Shown here in pieces: positions 1-7,996 of a stretch of 42,405 bases of DNA. The DNA comes from Leucobacter sp. 7(1). GTDB taxonomy: Bacteria; Actinomycetota; Actinomycetes; Actinomycetales; Microbacteriaceae. Both the position numbers and the translations under genes were made by a program. The notes under the pieces were generated by a model that saw only the letters and a list, made by a program, of their open reading frames with translations, was not told the DNA's origin and ran no database searches. The stretch's first letter is position 1, and every line of letters begins with the position of its first letter. Location of the stretch: assembly GCF_900163635.1 (NCBI RefSeq), contig NZ_FUID01000065.1, forward strand, positions 1 through 42,405, read 5' to 3'.

Positions 1-31
1 GCTCAGGGAGGGGGCTCGGGGCGGGGACGCA

Positions 32-65
32 GAACGGCCCCCGCGCCGAAGCGCGGGGGCCGTTC
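32..65 (-). terminator. Intrinsic terminator-like hairpin after the aminotransferase gene
   Basis: A perfect 15-bp inverted repeat (arms 32-46 and 51-65) closes a CGAA tetraloop and lies 12 nt past the stop of the minus-strand aminotransferase gene. There is no U-tract after it, which is common for terminators in high-GC actinobacteria. The loop and perfect stem make a terminator the simplest reading. Confidence 0.75.
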
Positions 66-77
66 AGGGCACGAAGA

Positions 78-1472
78 TTAGATCTTCGACGAAGCGTCCT
101 TCAGGACGCTGCGCAGGATGCCGCCGATTTCAGCGAACTCAGCCGGACCGATGGTCAGCGGCGGAGCGAGCTGGATGACGGGGTCTCCCCGGTCGTCAGC
201 GCGGCAGTACAGGCCTGCCTCCCACAGTGCGGGGGAGAGGTAATCGCGGAGGAGTCGGTTCGACTCTTCCTCGTTGAACGTCTCCTTGGTGGCCTTGTCC
301 TTGACGAGCTCGATTCCGAAGAAGTAGCCCTCGCCACGCACGTCACCAACGATGTCGATGTCGAGCAGCTTCTCGAGCTCGGCGCGGAACAGCGGGCTGT
401 TCTCGCGCACGCGGCCGTTGAGGTCCTCTTCCTCGAAGATGTCGAGGTTCTCGAGAGCCGCAGCAGCTGCCGCCGGGTGACCAGCGAAGGTGAAGCCGTG
501 GTAGAAGGTGTTGTCCTCCGAGTTGAAGGGCTCCGACACCTTGTCCGAGACGATCATGGCACCGAGGGGGACGTAGCCCGAGGTGATGCCCTTCGCCGAG
601 GTGATGATGTCGGGCTCGTAGCCGAGTGCCTTCGAAGCGAAGAACTCGCCGACGCGGCCGTAGGCGCAGATGACCTCATCCGAGACGAGCAGCACGTCGT
701 ACTGGTCGCAGATCTCGCGGACGCGCTTGAAGTACCCGGGGGGAGGCGGGAAGCAGCCGCCCGAGTTCTGTACGGGCTCGAGGAACACTGCAGCAACGGT
801 CTCGGGACCCTCGAAGAGGATCGCCTCCTCGATGCGGTTTGCAGCCCACTGGCCGAATGCCTCGAGGTCGTTGGACGGAGCGCCCATTTCCTCAGCGCGG
901 TAGAAGTTCGTGTTCGGAACGCGGTGACCACCCGGGGTCAGCGGCTCGTAGAACTTCTTCATGTCGGGGATGCCGGTGATCGCCAGGGCGCCCTGCGGGG
1001 TGCCGTGGTATGCCACGGACCGCGAGATCACCTTGTGCTTCATGGGCTGGCCCTTGATCTTCCAGAAGTGCTTCGCCAGCTTGAACGCCGACTCCACAGC
1101 CTCGCCACCACCGGTGGTGAAGAAGACCTTGTTCATCTCGCCGGGCGCGTACGAGGAGAGGCGCTCCGAGAGCTCGATCGCTGCCGGGTGGCCGTAGGAC
1201 CAGATCGGCATGAAGTCGAGCTGCTGCATCTGCTTGGCAGCTGCCTGCACGATGCGCTCGCGGCCGTGGCCGGCGTTGACAACGAACAGACCTGCGAGGC
1301 CGTCGATGTACTCCTTGCCAGCAGCATCGTAGATGTGGTGGCCGTTGGCGCGCGTGATGACGGGGATACCGTCGTTCAGCACCTTCCGGTTGGTGAAGTG
1401 CGGCCACATGTGGCGCTTGGCCGAAGCCTGCAGCGCTGCGGTGTCAACCGCGGCAGTGGGATCGTATGACAT
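78..1472 (-). CDS. Class III (PLP) aminotransferase, putrescine/polyamine type
   Basis: A 464-residue cytoplasmic PLP aminotransferase of the omega/class III family, most like the putrescine--pyruvate aminotransferase SpuC group. It would convert putrescine (or a related diamine) plus a keto acid to 4-aminobutanal plus an amino acid. Seen: a PLP-phosphate-binding stretch TTGGGEAVES, the DEV motif with Asp265 (SDEVICAYGR), and the Schiff-base lysine Lys294 in TSAKGITSGY. The length is normal for the family. I chose ATG 1472 over an upstream TTG at 1490: the TTG overlaps the regulator's coding end, while the ATG sits 2 nt past the regulator's stop. That arrangement implies co-transcription and translational coupling with the Lrp-type gene. 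The divergent neighbour is a spermidine/putrescine importer, which supports a polyamine substrate. GABA or beta-alanine transamination is the main alternative. The family is certain; the substrate is inferred. Confidence 0.88.
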   Translation of the reverse strand: MSYDPTAAVDTAALQASAKRHMWPHFTNRKVLNDGIPVITRANGHHIYDAAGKEYIDGLAGLFVVNAGHGRERIVQAAAKQMQQLDFMPIWSYGHPAAIELSERLSSYAPGEMNKVFFTTGGGEAVESAFKLAKHFWKIKGQPMKHKVISRSVAYHGTPQGALAITGIPDMKKFYEPLTPGGHRVPNTNFYRAEEMGAPSNDLEAFGQWAANRIEEAILFEGPETVAAVFLEPVQNSGGCFPPPPGYFKRVREICDQYDVLLVSDEVICAYGRVGEFFASKALGYEPDIITSAKGITSGYVPLGAMIVSDKVSEPFNSEDNTFYHGFTFAGHPAAAAAALENLDIFEEEDLNGRVRENSPLFRAELEKLLDIDIVGDVRGEGYFFGIELVKDKATKETFNEEESNRLLRDYLSPALWEAGLYCRADDRGDPVIQLAPPLTIGPAEFAEIGGILRSVLKDASSKI

Positions 1473-1474
1473 GG

Positions 1475-1942
1475 TTATCTGGTTCCCCAATCGTATTTCT
1501 GTTTGGTGAGTTGGAGGTATACAAACGTCTCCGTCGCCGAGACGCCCTCGACCGCACGAATCTTCTCGTTGAGGAGTTCGATGAGTCCGTCGTCGTCCTC
1601 ACAAACAACCTCGACGATGATGTCGAAGGAGCCAGCGCTGAGCACGACGTAGCTGATCTCGGGAATGGCGGAGAGTTGATCGGCGACGACACGAGTGTCG
1701 CCGGAGACCCGAATACCGAGCATGGCCTGGCGGGTGAAGCCGAGGCGCATGGGATCAGTCACGGCAACAATCTGCATGACCCCGGTATCCGTAAGCTTCT
1801 GGACGCGCTGGCGCACGGCGGCCTCGCTGAGGCCGACGGCCTTCCCAATTTCAGCGTACGAACGGCGACCATCGCGCTGAAGTTGCTCGATGATCGCTTT
1901 CGACGTGGCGTCGAGAATCTGCGCCGGGCGTTTGTTGCTCAC
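1475..1942 (-). CDS. Lrp/AsnC-family transcriptional regulator
   Basis: A 155-residue DNA-binding regulator. An N-terminal winged helix-turn-helix (about residues 10-60, with SYAEIGKAVGLSEAAVRQRV as the recognition part) is followed by an AsnC-type ligand-binding alpha/beta domain (about 65-150). The family forms dimers/octamers and responds to amino acids or related small molecules. I chose GTG 1942, which gives the usual family length, over a TTG at 1978 that would add 12 poorly conserved residues; neither start has a strong ribosome binding site. It is the first gene of an operon with the aminotransferase (2-nt gap) and diverges from potD, so it probably controls polyamine uptake and breakdown. 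The effector (putrescine, GABA or an amino acid) cannot be read from sequence. Confidence 0.9.
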   Translation of the reverse strand: MSNKRPAQILDATSKAIIEQLQRDGRRSYAEIGKAVGLSEAAVRQRVQKLTDTGVMQIVAVTDPMRLGFTRQAMLGIRVSGDTRVVADQLSAIPEISYVVLSAGSFDIIVEVVCEDDDGLIELLNEKIRAVEGVSATETFVYLQLTKQKYDWGTR

Positions 1943-2304
1943 GTCACTGATTCTTGCAGTGTGAACCTGAAAAAGCAAAGGAATCCGAAGTTACGGGCAG
2001 GGAAACATGATGTTTTCCCCCTTCTTGGGGATATTTGACGGCGCGGGATCAAAAACCTGGCTTCGATGGCGGACCCGATTTCGTCGCAAAACACGGCAGA
2101 GTCAGTTTCGATGACATTCTCGGTGATTGTCGAATATTTCGCAGGATTCCCTGCTTGGGTAACTGTTCCGTGAAGAATTCTGGTTCCAGAGGTTCAGGTC
2201 GTTGCGGTGGGGGAGTGTCTGTGCCATTCTCATGATCACCACCCGGCAGAGTCGCCGTTTGTGCGCGTGCCGGTTCACCACTGAGAAACCAAGGGAGATC
2301 TCTC
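1943..2304. other. Divergent intergenic region between the Lrp-type gene and potD
   Basis: 362 bp with visibly lower GC than its surroundings in its first 220 bases, as expected for a regulated divergent promoter. It holds an imperfect palindrome (2000-2019), a shorter near-palindrome CGAATATTTCG near 2130 and the palindrome AGAATTCT near 2175. A weak candidate potD promoter is TTGCGG, 17 nt, CATTCT (about 2199-2227). No convincing small gene is seen; a 66-codon reading frame here lacks a ribosome binding site and looks non-coding. Confidence 0.5.
2000..2019. promoter_or_regulatory. Candidate Lrp-type operator (imperfect palindrome)
   Basis: The 20-mer GGGAAACATGATGTTTTCCC is an imperfect inverted repeat, with GGGAAA/TTTCCC and CAT/ATG halves and one extra T. 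It lies about 58 bp upstream of the chosen start of the Lrp-type gene, inside the AT-rich part of the divergent region. AsnC/Lrp regulators usually bind such AT-rich imperfect palindromes next to their own gene. Confidence 0.35.
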
Positions 2305-3522
2305 ATGGTCCGTCGTTCAGAAGACCCGATTGTCCGAAATATCGTGCAGCTGATTCGCGGCGCGCAGATGAACCGCCGCCAGCTACTTCGCGGTGCCGGG
2401 GTGGGGGCCGCGGGTGCCGGCGCTCTCGGCCTCGCAGCCTGTGCCCCGAGCTCTGGCGGAGGTGGCGGTGGCGGTGGCGGCGAGGGCGAGGGCATCGTCT
2501 GGGGGAACTGGACCTACTACCTCGACTTTGACGAGTCGACGGGTAGTTTCACGTCGCTGGACAACTTCATGGATCAGGCGGGGTTCACCGTCGATTACAT
2601 CGAGGATATCGACGACAACAACACCTTCTACGGCAAGATCAAGGATCAGCTGAAGCTCGGACAGTTCACCGGCTACGACACGGTCACGTTCACCGATTGG
2701 ATGAACGGTCGCCTGATCAACGACAAACAGGTGCAGGAGTTTGACTACGCGAATCTCCCCAACGTGGAGGCGAACCTCGTTGACGCGCAGTGGGACGCAC
2801 TCGATGTGGATCAGGGGCGCAAGTTCACGATTCCGTGGCAGCTGCCGGCATCCGGCTGGGTCTGGAACACGGAGGCGGTGCCGAAAGGAATCAAGACTCT
2901 CGAGGACTTCCTCCGCCCGGAGCTGAAGGGCAAGGTTGTGGTGCTGAGCGAGATGCGCGACACCATGGGCATGGTGATGGCGGGCCTTGGTACGGACCCG
3001 AACAGTGACTGGGGAGATACCGAGTTCGACGCGGCGCTCGCGTGGCTCGACGACGCACTGAAGAGCGGCCAGATCGGCAATGTGAAGGGCAACAGCTACA
3101 CCCAGGACCTCATTACCGGCGACGCACTCGCGGCGATGGCGTGGACGGGTGACGTGGTCATGTTGAACGCGGAGAACGACAATCAGTGGACGCTTGAAAT
3201 CCCGGAGTCCGGCGGCATGATCGCGGCCGACTCGTTTACCGTTCCCAACGGCACGAGCGCCGCGGCGAAGGCGCAGGTCGAGGAGCTCATCAACTACTAC
3301 TACGACCCCGTGGTGATGGCGGAGGTCGCGAATTACGTGACGTTTGTGCCCCCGGTCAAGGGGACGCAGGAGGAAATGCGCAAGATCAACCCGGAGAACG
3401 CGGACAACCCGCTCATCTTCCCGGCCGACAAGGACTGGGAACACCTCCACAACTTCCGTACGCTCACTGCCGAAGAGGACAAGAAGTACTCGACGGCCTT
3501 CCAGAATGTGTTGGGACTGTAA
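2305..3522 (+). CDS. potD: Spermidine/putrescine ABC transporter substrate-binding lipoprotein
   Basis: A 405-residue extracytoplasmic lipoprotein that captures polyamines for the PotABC importer. Seen: a twin-arginine signal (Arg24-Arg25 in NRRQLLRG), a short Ala/Gly hydrophobic stretch, and a lipobox ending LAAC with the lipidated Cys46. Export is therefore probably by Tat followed by lipid anchoring. A linker with nine consecutive glycines follows, then a bacterial extracellular solute-binding fold with PotD/PotF features (IVWGNWTYYLD, IPWQLPASGW, LITGDALAAMAWTGD). ATG 2305 has the ribosome binding site AGGGAGA 6 nt upstream. The Met22 codon (ATG 2368) would give a shorter, more typical Tat signal but has no ribosome binding site. 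It is the first gene of potDABC. Confidence 0.93.
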   Translation: MVRRSEDPIVRNIVQLIRGAQMNRRQLLRGAGVGAAGAGALGLAACAPSSGGGGGGGGGEGEGIVWGNWTYYLDFDESTGSFTSLDNFMDQAGFTVDYIEDIDDNNTFYGKIKDQLKLGQFTGYDTVTFTDWMNGRLINDKQVQEFDYANLPNVEANLVDAQWDALDVDQGRKFTIPWQLPASGWVWNTEAVPKGIKTLEDFLRPELKGKVVVLSEMRDTMGMVMAGLGTDPNSDWGDTEFDAALAWLDDALKSGQIGNVKGNSYTQDLITGDALAAMAWTGDVVMLNAENDNQWTLEIPESGGMIAADSFTVPNGTSAAAKAQVEELINYYYDPVVMAEVANYVTFVPPVKGTQEEMRKINPENADNPLIFPADKDWEHLHNFRTLTAEEDKKYSTAFQNVLGL

Positions 3523-3524
3523 AC

Positions 3525-4706
3525 ATGGCAGCACACGGCGCCTTTGCCGAGTCCGGTGCCGACCTCGAACTCGTCGGCATCCAGAAACGATTCCCTGGTT
3601 TTACCGCCATTGAGCACCTGGACCTCACGATTCCGGCCGGGTCGTTTTTCGCCCTCCTCGGCCCGTCGGGCTGTGGCAAGACGACAACCCTGCGGCTCGT
3701 CGCGGGCCTAGAGGATCCCTCCGCGGGCAAGATCCTGATCGGTGGCACAGATGTGAGTGCGCTGAAACCGCACAAGCGCCCGGTCAACACGGTGTTCCAG
3801 TCCTATGCGCTGTTCCCGCACATGTCGGTGTTGGAGAACGTCGCGTTCGGCCTGCGCCGCCGCAAGCTGGGCGACCCAGTTGCCAAGGCACACGAGGCGC
3901 TGCGCCTCGTCGAGCTGGATCATGTCGCTGATCGGAAGCCAGCTCAGCTCTCGGGCGGCCAGCAGCAGCGTGTGGCGCTCGCACGCGCCGTCGTGAACCG
4001 TCCTGCCCTCCTGCTGCTCGACGAGCCGCTCGGTGCGCTGGATCTGAAGCTGCGGCGCCAGATGCAGCAGGAACTGAAGCAGATCCAGCAGGAGGTCGGG
4101 CTGACGTTCTTGCACGTCACCCATGATCAGGAGGAGGCCATGACTATGGCCGACACTGTCGCGGTGATGAATAAGGGCCGGATCGAACAGATGGGCGCGC
4201 CCGAGGAACTCTACGAGCTGCCACGCACAGTGTTTGTCGCAAACTTCCTGGGGCAGTCCAACCTGTTCCAGGTTGACGTTGTGGGGAGCACCGATCAGGT
4301 GATCCACACGGATCTCGCAGGCACCCGACTCTCGGTTCCGCGCAGCCGCAGCGAGCGCGATAGCGGCATCATCACCATCGGGGTGCGGCCGGAGAAGCTC
4401 ATGCTCACCCGCGAGCAGCCCGCGGCGGATCCGAACCGGAACATCGTCGGCCCCGGCCGAATCACGGACGTGTCCTTTATCGGTGTGAGCACCCAGTACA
4501 CGGTCCACGTGCCGGGCTCGGATCCCGTGCACGTGTTCGCACAGAACCTGCAGGCGGGCCCTGCGGCCCAGCTTGGCGATGAGGTCTGGCTGAGTTGGTT
4601 CACCGAGCACACCTTTGGCCTTGCCGACGACAAGCTCGACACGGGGGCACTGACCACCGAGTTCTCGACGCGGGCCATCGCGACGCAGGCTGCGCTCGCG
4701 GAGTAG
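3525..4706 (+). CDS. potA: Polyamine ABC transporter ATP-binding protein
   Basis: A 393-residue cytoplasmic ATPase that powers polyamine import. The nucleotide-binding domain fills the first 240 residues: Walker A GPSGCGKT (46-53), Q-loop VFQSYALFPHM, signature LSGGQ (142-146), Walker B LLLLDE (162-167) and H-loop His200 (HVTHDQEEAM). The C-terminal third is a TOBE/OB-fold regulatory domain (IGVRPEKLML onward), as in CysA/PotA-type ATPases. The start follows the potD stop by 2 nt, with GGGA inside the end of potD as the likely ribosome binding site. This implies coupling with potD. Confidence 0.94.
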   Translation: MAAHGAFAESGADLELVGIQKRFPGFTAIEHLDLTIPAGSFFALLGPSGCGKTTTLRLVAGLEDPSAGKILIGGTDVSALKPHKRPVNTVFQSYALFPHMSVLENVAFGLRRRKLGDPVAKAHEALRLVELDHVADRKPAQLSGGQQQRVALARAVVNRPALLLLDEPLGALDLKLRRQMQQELKQIQQEVGLTFLHVTHDQEEAMTMADTVAVMNKGRIEQMGAPEELYELPRTVFVANFLGQSNLFQVDVVGSTDQVIHTDLAGTRLSVPRSRSERDSGIITIGVRPEKLMLTREQPAADPNRNIVGPGRITDVSFIGVSTQYTVHVPGSDPVHVFAQNLQAGPAAQLGDEVWLSWFTEHTFGLADDKLDTGALTTEFSTRAIATQAALAE

Positions 4707-4717
4707 GGGAGGCGACC

Positions 4718-5581
4718 ATGGCTTTTACTGCCTTTTCCGGCGGCCCGACCAAAGTTGTCGAGCAGGCGCCGCGCAAACGGGGTTGGATTGCGCTGCTGTT
4801 GCTCGCACCGGGCATTGCGTACATGCTGCTGTTTTTCGTGGCTCCGTTTGTGCAACTCGCGATCACGTCGCTCCAGGCCCCTGCGGACAGCGGCGGGATC
4901 GGCCAGTACGTCGCCGCCGCGCAGTTCTCGAACTACTGGGTTGCGTTGCAGGAGTACTGGCCGCACTTGCTGCGCTCCTTTATCTACGCGATCGTGGCGA
5001 CACTCATTGGCCTCTGCATCAGCTATCCCGTGGCGTATCTGATCGGTGTGAAAGTACGCTCGCGCCCCATGCTCCAGGGAATCCTCCTGATCCTGGTCGT
5101 GGCACCGTTTTTCATCAGCTTCCTGCTGCGCACGCTCGCGTGGAAGTCGATCCTGCCGAGTGAGCTCGTGGGGACGCACTTCTCGGTGATCTTCGGTCTG
5201 GTGTACAACTTCATTCCGTTTATGGTGCTGCCGATGTTCTCGTCGCTGCAGGCGCTGGATCTCCGGCTGCTCGAGGCGGGGTCGGATCTGTACGCCTCGC
5301 CGGTGACGACGTTCCGGCGGGTCACCCTGCCGCTGTCCATGCCGGGTGTCGTATCGGGTACGCTCCTGAGTTTCATCCCGATGTCGGGTGACTACGTGAA
5401 CGCGTCACGAGAGTTCTTGGGTGGCACCTCGACCACGATGATCGGCAATGTGATCGAGTCGAACTTCCTGCAAACCCAGAACTATCCGATGGCGGCGACG
5501 CTGTCGATCATCCTGATGGTCGTGATTCTCGTGATCGTGGCTACCTATGTGCGCAAGAGCGGGGCGGAGGATCTGCTGTGA
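4718..5581 (+). CDS. potB: Polyamine ABC transporter permease PotB
   Basis: A 287-residue inner-membrane permease with about six transmembrane helices. The cytoplasmic EAA coupling loop is seen at LLEAGSDLYASPVTTFRRVTL, where the ATPase docks. ATG 4718 is preceded by GGGGAGG with 5-nt spacing, directly after the potA stop. A longer open frame from a GTG at 4595 runs through the end of potA and is rejected. It ends with a 4-nt GTGA overlap into potC. With PotC it forms the heterodimeric channel of the type I importer. Confidence 0.94.
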   Translation: MAFTAFSGGPTKVVEQAPRKRGWIALLLLAPGIAYMLLFFVAPFVQLAITSLQAPADSGGIGQYVAAAQFSNYWVALQEYWPHLLRSFIYAIVATLIGLCISYPVAYLIGVKVRSRPMLQGILLILVVAPFFISFLLRTLAWKSILPSELVGTHFSVIFGLVYNFIPFMVLPMFSSLQALDLRLLEAGSDLYASPVTTFRRVTLPLSMPGVVSGTLLSFIPMSGDYVNASREFLGGTSTTMIGNVIESNFLQTQNYPMAATLSIILMVVILVIVATYVRKSGAEDLL

Positions 5582-6378
5582 AAGGCTTCAGTCTCGGAAA
5601 GGCTTTTGTGCCCGTCGTTGCGACGATCGCGCTTGTGTACCTGCTGCTTCCGATCGCACACGTCATCATGTTCTCGTTCAATGATGCGGGTCGGAACAAC
5701 ATCATCTGGCGCGGCTTCACCCTCGACAACTGGCAGAACCCATGCGGGGCTCCGCAGGTGTGCACCGCGTTTGGCAACAGCATCCTTGTCGGAGTGGTGG
5801 CGACGGTGATCGCCACCGTGCTCGGCACGATGATCGCGCTCGCGCTTGTCCGGTACCGTTTCAAGTTCCGCTCCACGATCAGCCTCCTGCTGTTTACGCC
5901 GATGGCGACCCCCGAGGTCGTTCTGGGCGCGGGTCTTGCCGCGCAGTTCCTGCTCGCGGGCGTGGAGAAGGGGATCGGAACGATAATCCTCGCGCACACG
6001 ATGTTCTGTATTTCATATGTGGTGGTCGCGGTGAAGGCACGGGTCGCGAGTCTCAATCCCGCGATTGAGGAAGCGGGGCGGGATCTCTACGCGTCCCCCG
6101 GTCAGGTGTTCTGGCGGATCACCCTGCCGATGCTGATGCCGGGCATTATCGGTGCGGCACTGCTCAGCTTCGCCCTGTCGTTCGATGACTTCATCATCAC
6201 GAACTTCAACTCCGGCACCGCGACGACGTTCCCGAAGTTCATCTACGTCTCCGCGCTCAAGGGTGTGCCGGCGCAGGCGAACGTGCTCGCCTCGATCGTC
6301 TTCATTGGGGCGCTGCTGCTCGTGATCCTCGTGCAGATTGTCAATATCAATAAGCAGAAACGGCTCGCTCGGCAGTGA
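5578..6378 (+). CDS. potC: Polyamine ABC transporter permease PotC
   Basis: A 266-residue permease partner of PotB, with about six transmembrane helices and the EAA loop IEEAGRDLYASPGQVFWRIT. It starts at GTG 5578, overlapping the potB stop by 4 nt, so translation is coupled. A Cys pair (CGAPQVC) lies in the first extracytoplasmic loop and could form a disulfide; that is a guess. It is the last gene of the pot operon and is followed by a strong double hairpin. Confidence 0.93.
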   Translation: MKGFSLGKAFVPVVATIALVYLLLPIAHVIMFSFNDAGRNNIIWRGFTLDNWQNPCGAPQVCTAFGNSILVGVVATVIATVLGTMIALALVRYRFKFRSTISLLLFTPMATPEVVLGAGLAAQFLLAGVEKGIGTIILAHTMFCISYVVVAVKARVASLNPAIEEAGRDLYASPGQVFWRITLPMLMPGIIGAALLSFALSFDDFIITNFNSGTATTFPKFIYVSALKGVPAQANVLASIVFIGALLLVILVQIVNINKQKRLARQ

Positions 6379-6410
6379 GCCCTGGGCGACCCTGGAACGG
6401 GTCGACGTAT

Positions 6411-6463
6411 CCAAAACCCGCATCCTCACCGAAGAATCTTCGGTCCGGGGGTGCGGGTTTTGG
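6411..6463 (+). terminator. Nested double hairpin after potC
   Basis: An outer stem pairs CCAAAACCCGCA (from 6411) with TGCGGGTTTTGG (to 6463). Inside it, ACCGAAGA and TCTTCGGT form a second perfect hairpin around a single A. The 3' arm ends in GGTTTTGG and gives only a short T-run. It probably ends most potDABC transcription before the APC permease gene. Confidence 0.7.
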
Positions 6464-6580
6464 CGTGGGGGAGGGAAGCAGAGGAAGATGTCTCCCGTGG
6501 CGGGGCACGATCCCGTCGAACTGCATGTCGCATCGGGGCGAATACAGGCCCGGTGCGACTCTCGCTGTTGAGGAGAGCAC
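6464..6580 (+). promoter_or_regulatory. Structured 5' leader of the APC permease gene
   Basis: Successive hairpins can be drawn: GGGAG/CTCCC; CGGGG-cacga-TCCCG (about 6501-6515); an 11-bp stem with one G-U pair between 6527-6537 and 6549-6559; and CTCTC (6559-6563) pairing with GAGAG (6573-6577). The last would cover the ribosome binding site AGGAGAG of the permease ORF. I do not recognise a known riboswitch class. The structure is read by eye and not energy-tested. Confidence 0.4.
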
Positions 6581-7996
6581 ATGACAAAGACGTTGATGCC
6601 GGCCGCCAAGCGCGGTGGGTCCCTGAAGCGCAACCTGGGGCTGTGGGCCATTGTTGGCCTCGGGCTCGGATATATGACCCCGACGGTGGTGTTCGACACC
6701 TTCGGCATGGTCGCCCGCGACACGAACAACGTGGTGCCGCTCGCGTACCTCGTCGCGTTGATCGTGATGGTGTTCACGGCGGTGAGCTACGGCAAAATGG
6801 CGGGCGCGATTCCGAGCGCGGGATCGGCGTACACCTACGTCAAGGAGTCGATCCATCCCAACGTCGGCTTTATGGTGGGCTGGACTTCCTTGATCGACTA
6901 CATGCTGCTGCCCATGGTCAACTGTCTGATCATCCGCAGTTACCTCGAGGCCGTATTCCCGGGGGCGCCGGGATGGATCTGGGTCGTGCTGTACTGCGTG
7001 CTGGTGACCGGCGTGATCTACTTCACGATGCGCGGCACCTCCAACCTCAACATGCTGCTGCTCGTGTTCTCGATCATCGTGATGGCTGTGTTTGTCGTGA
7101 TGGTATGGGCTCAGCTCGCCGCTGGTGAGGGAAGTGGCGAAATCGCCTCGGTGCAGCCGTTCATTCACGACGGCGTGACGATGGGCGCGGTGCTCATGGG
7201 GGCGACGATCGTCTGCTTCTCGTTTATCGGCTTTGACGCCGTGACGATGTACGTCGAAGAGGCGAAGAGCCCGAAGATTGTGCCGCGTGCGATCCTGCTC
7301 ACCGTGATCCTCGGCGGCGCGATCTTCTTGATCGCTGGCTACTTCACCCAGCAGCGTTTCCCCGACTGGAACGTGTTTGCCCCCGAGGGCGACATGCAGT
7401 TTGTCGAGGACAGCACGCTGCCGCTGATCGGTCAGTTCGTCGGTGGGCCGGTGCTGCAAGCGGTGCTCACGGCTGCCGGTTTCGCCGCGACCCTCGCCTC
7501 GGGTCTGGCCTCACACGCCTCGGTCTCCCGCATGCTGCTGGTGATGGGCCGCAACGATGTTCTCCCGAAGAAGTTCTTCGGCTACGTCAACCCGAAGACG
7601 CACACCCCGACCTTCAACATTGTGCTGACTGGCGTCGTCTGCTTGCTGGCAATCGCGTTCACACTCGAGATGATCGCCGCGTTCATCAACTTCGGCGCGC
7701 TCATCGCTTTCACCGCCGTCAACGTGTCGGTAATCGCGTGGTTCGCGATCCGTCAGGGCCGGCGCCGCACGCCGAAGGACATCTTCAAGTTCATCGTGAT
7801 GCCTGGCATCGGCATGGTGCTGACCGGAATCCTGTGGGCGAATCTGCACCTGGATGCGCTCATCGGTGGTGTCGCGTGGGCGCTGCTTGGATTCATCTAT
7901 CTGATCGTGATGACGCGCGGCTTCAAGCGCAAGGTCGCGGGCTTCGACGAGAGCCAGCCGGTGACCGGCTATAACAAGGTCCCGGTCGACGACTAA
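6581..7996 (+). CDS. APC-superfamily amino acid/polyamine permease, PuuP-like
   Basis: A 471-residue secondary transporter with about 12 transmembrane helices. Seen: the APC first-helix motif GLGLGYMTPTVVFDTFG, the segment PSAGSAYTYVKESI, and FSFIGFDAVTMYVEEAKSP in helix 6. These match the PuuP/putrescine importer branch of the APC family. The ATG has AGGAGAG a few bases upstream. Its position after potDABC and near the polyamine aminotransferase suggests proton-coupled putrescine uptake as a second route. Amino acid transport remains possible. It ends tail-to-tail with the yczE-like gene, overlapping by 4 nt, with no visible terminator between. Confidence 0.85.
   Translation: MTKTLMPAAKRGGSLKRNLGLWAIVGLGLGYMTPTVVFDTFGMVARDTNNVVPLAYLVALIVMVFTAVSYGKMAGAIPSAGSAYTYVKESIHPNVGFMVGWTSLIDYMLLPMVNCLIIRSYLEAVFPGAPGWIWVVLYCVLVTGVIYFTMRGTSNLNMLLLVFSIIVMAVFVVMVWAQLAAGEGSGEIASVQPFIHDGVTMGAVLMGATIVCFSFIGFDAVTMYVEEAKSPKIVPRAILLTVILGGAIFLIAGYFTQQRFPDWNVFAPEGDMQFVEDSTLPLIGQFVGGPVLQAVLTAAGFAATLASGLASHASVSRMLLVMGRNDVLPKKFFGYVNPKTHTPTFNIVLTGVVCLLAIAFTLEMIAAFINFGALIAFTAVNVSVIAWFAIRQGRRRTPKDIFKFIVMPGIGMVLTGILWANLHLDALIGGVAWALLGFIYLIVMTRGFKRKVAGFDESQPVTGYNKVPVDD

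Noticed and set aside
2035..2235. A small plus-strand gene (66 codons) upstream of potD
   Set aside because: No ribosome binding site, no recognisable motif, and it lies in the divergent regulatory region.
6347..7459. A 370-codon minus-strand open frame opposite the APC permease gene
   Set aside because: Same reason: an antisense shadow with His/Arg/Asp-rich composition and no recognisable fold.
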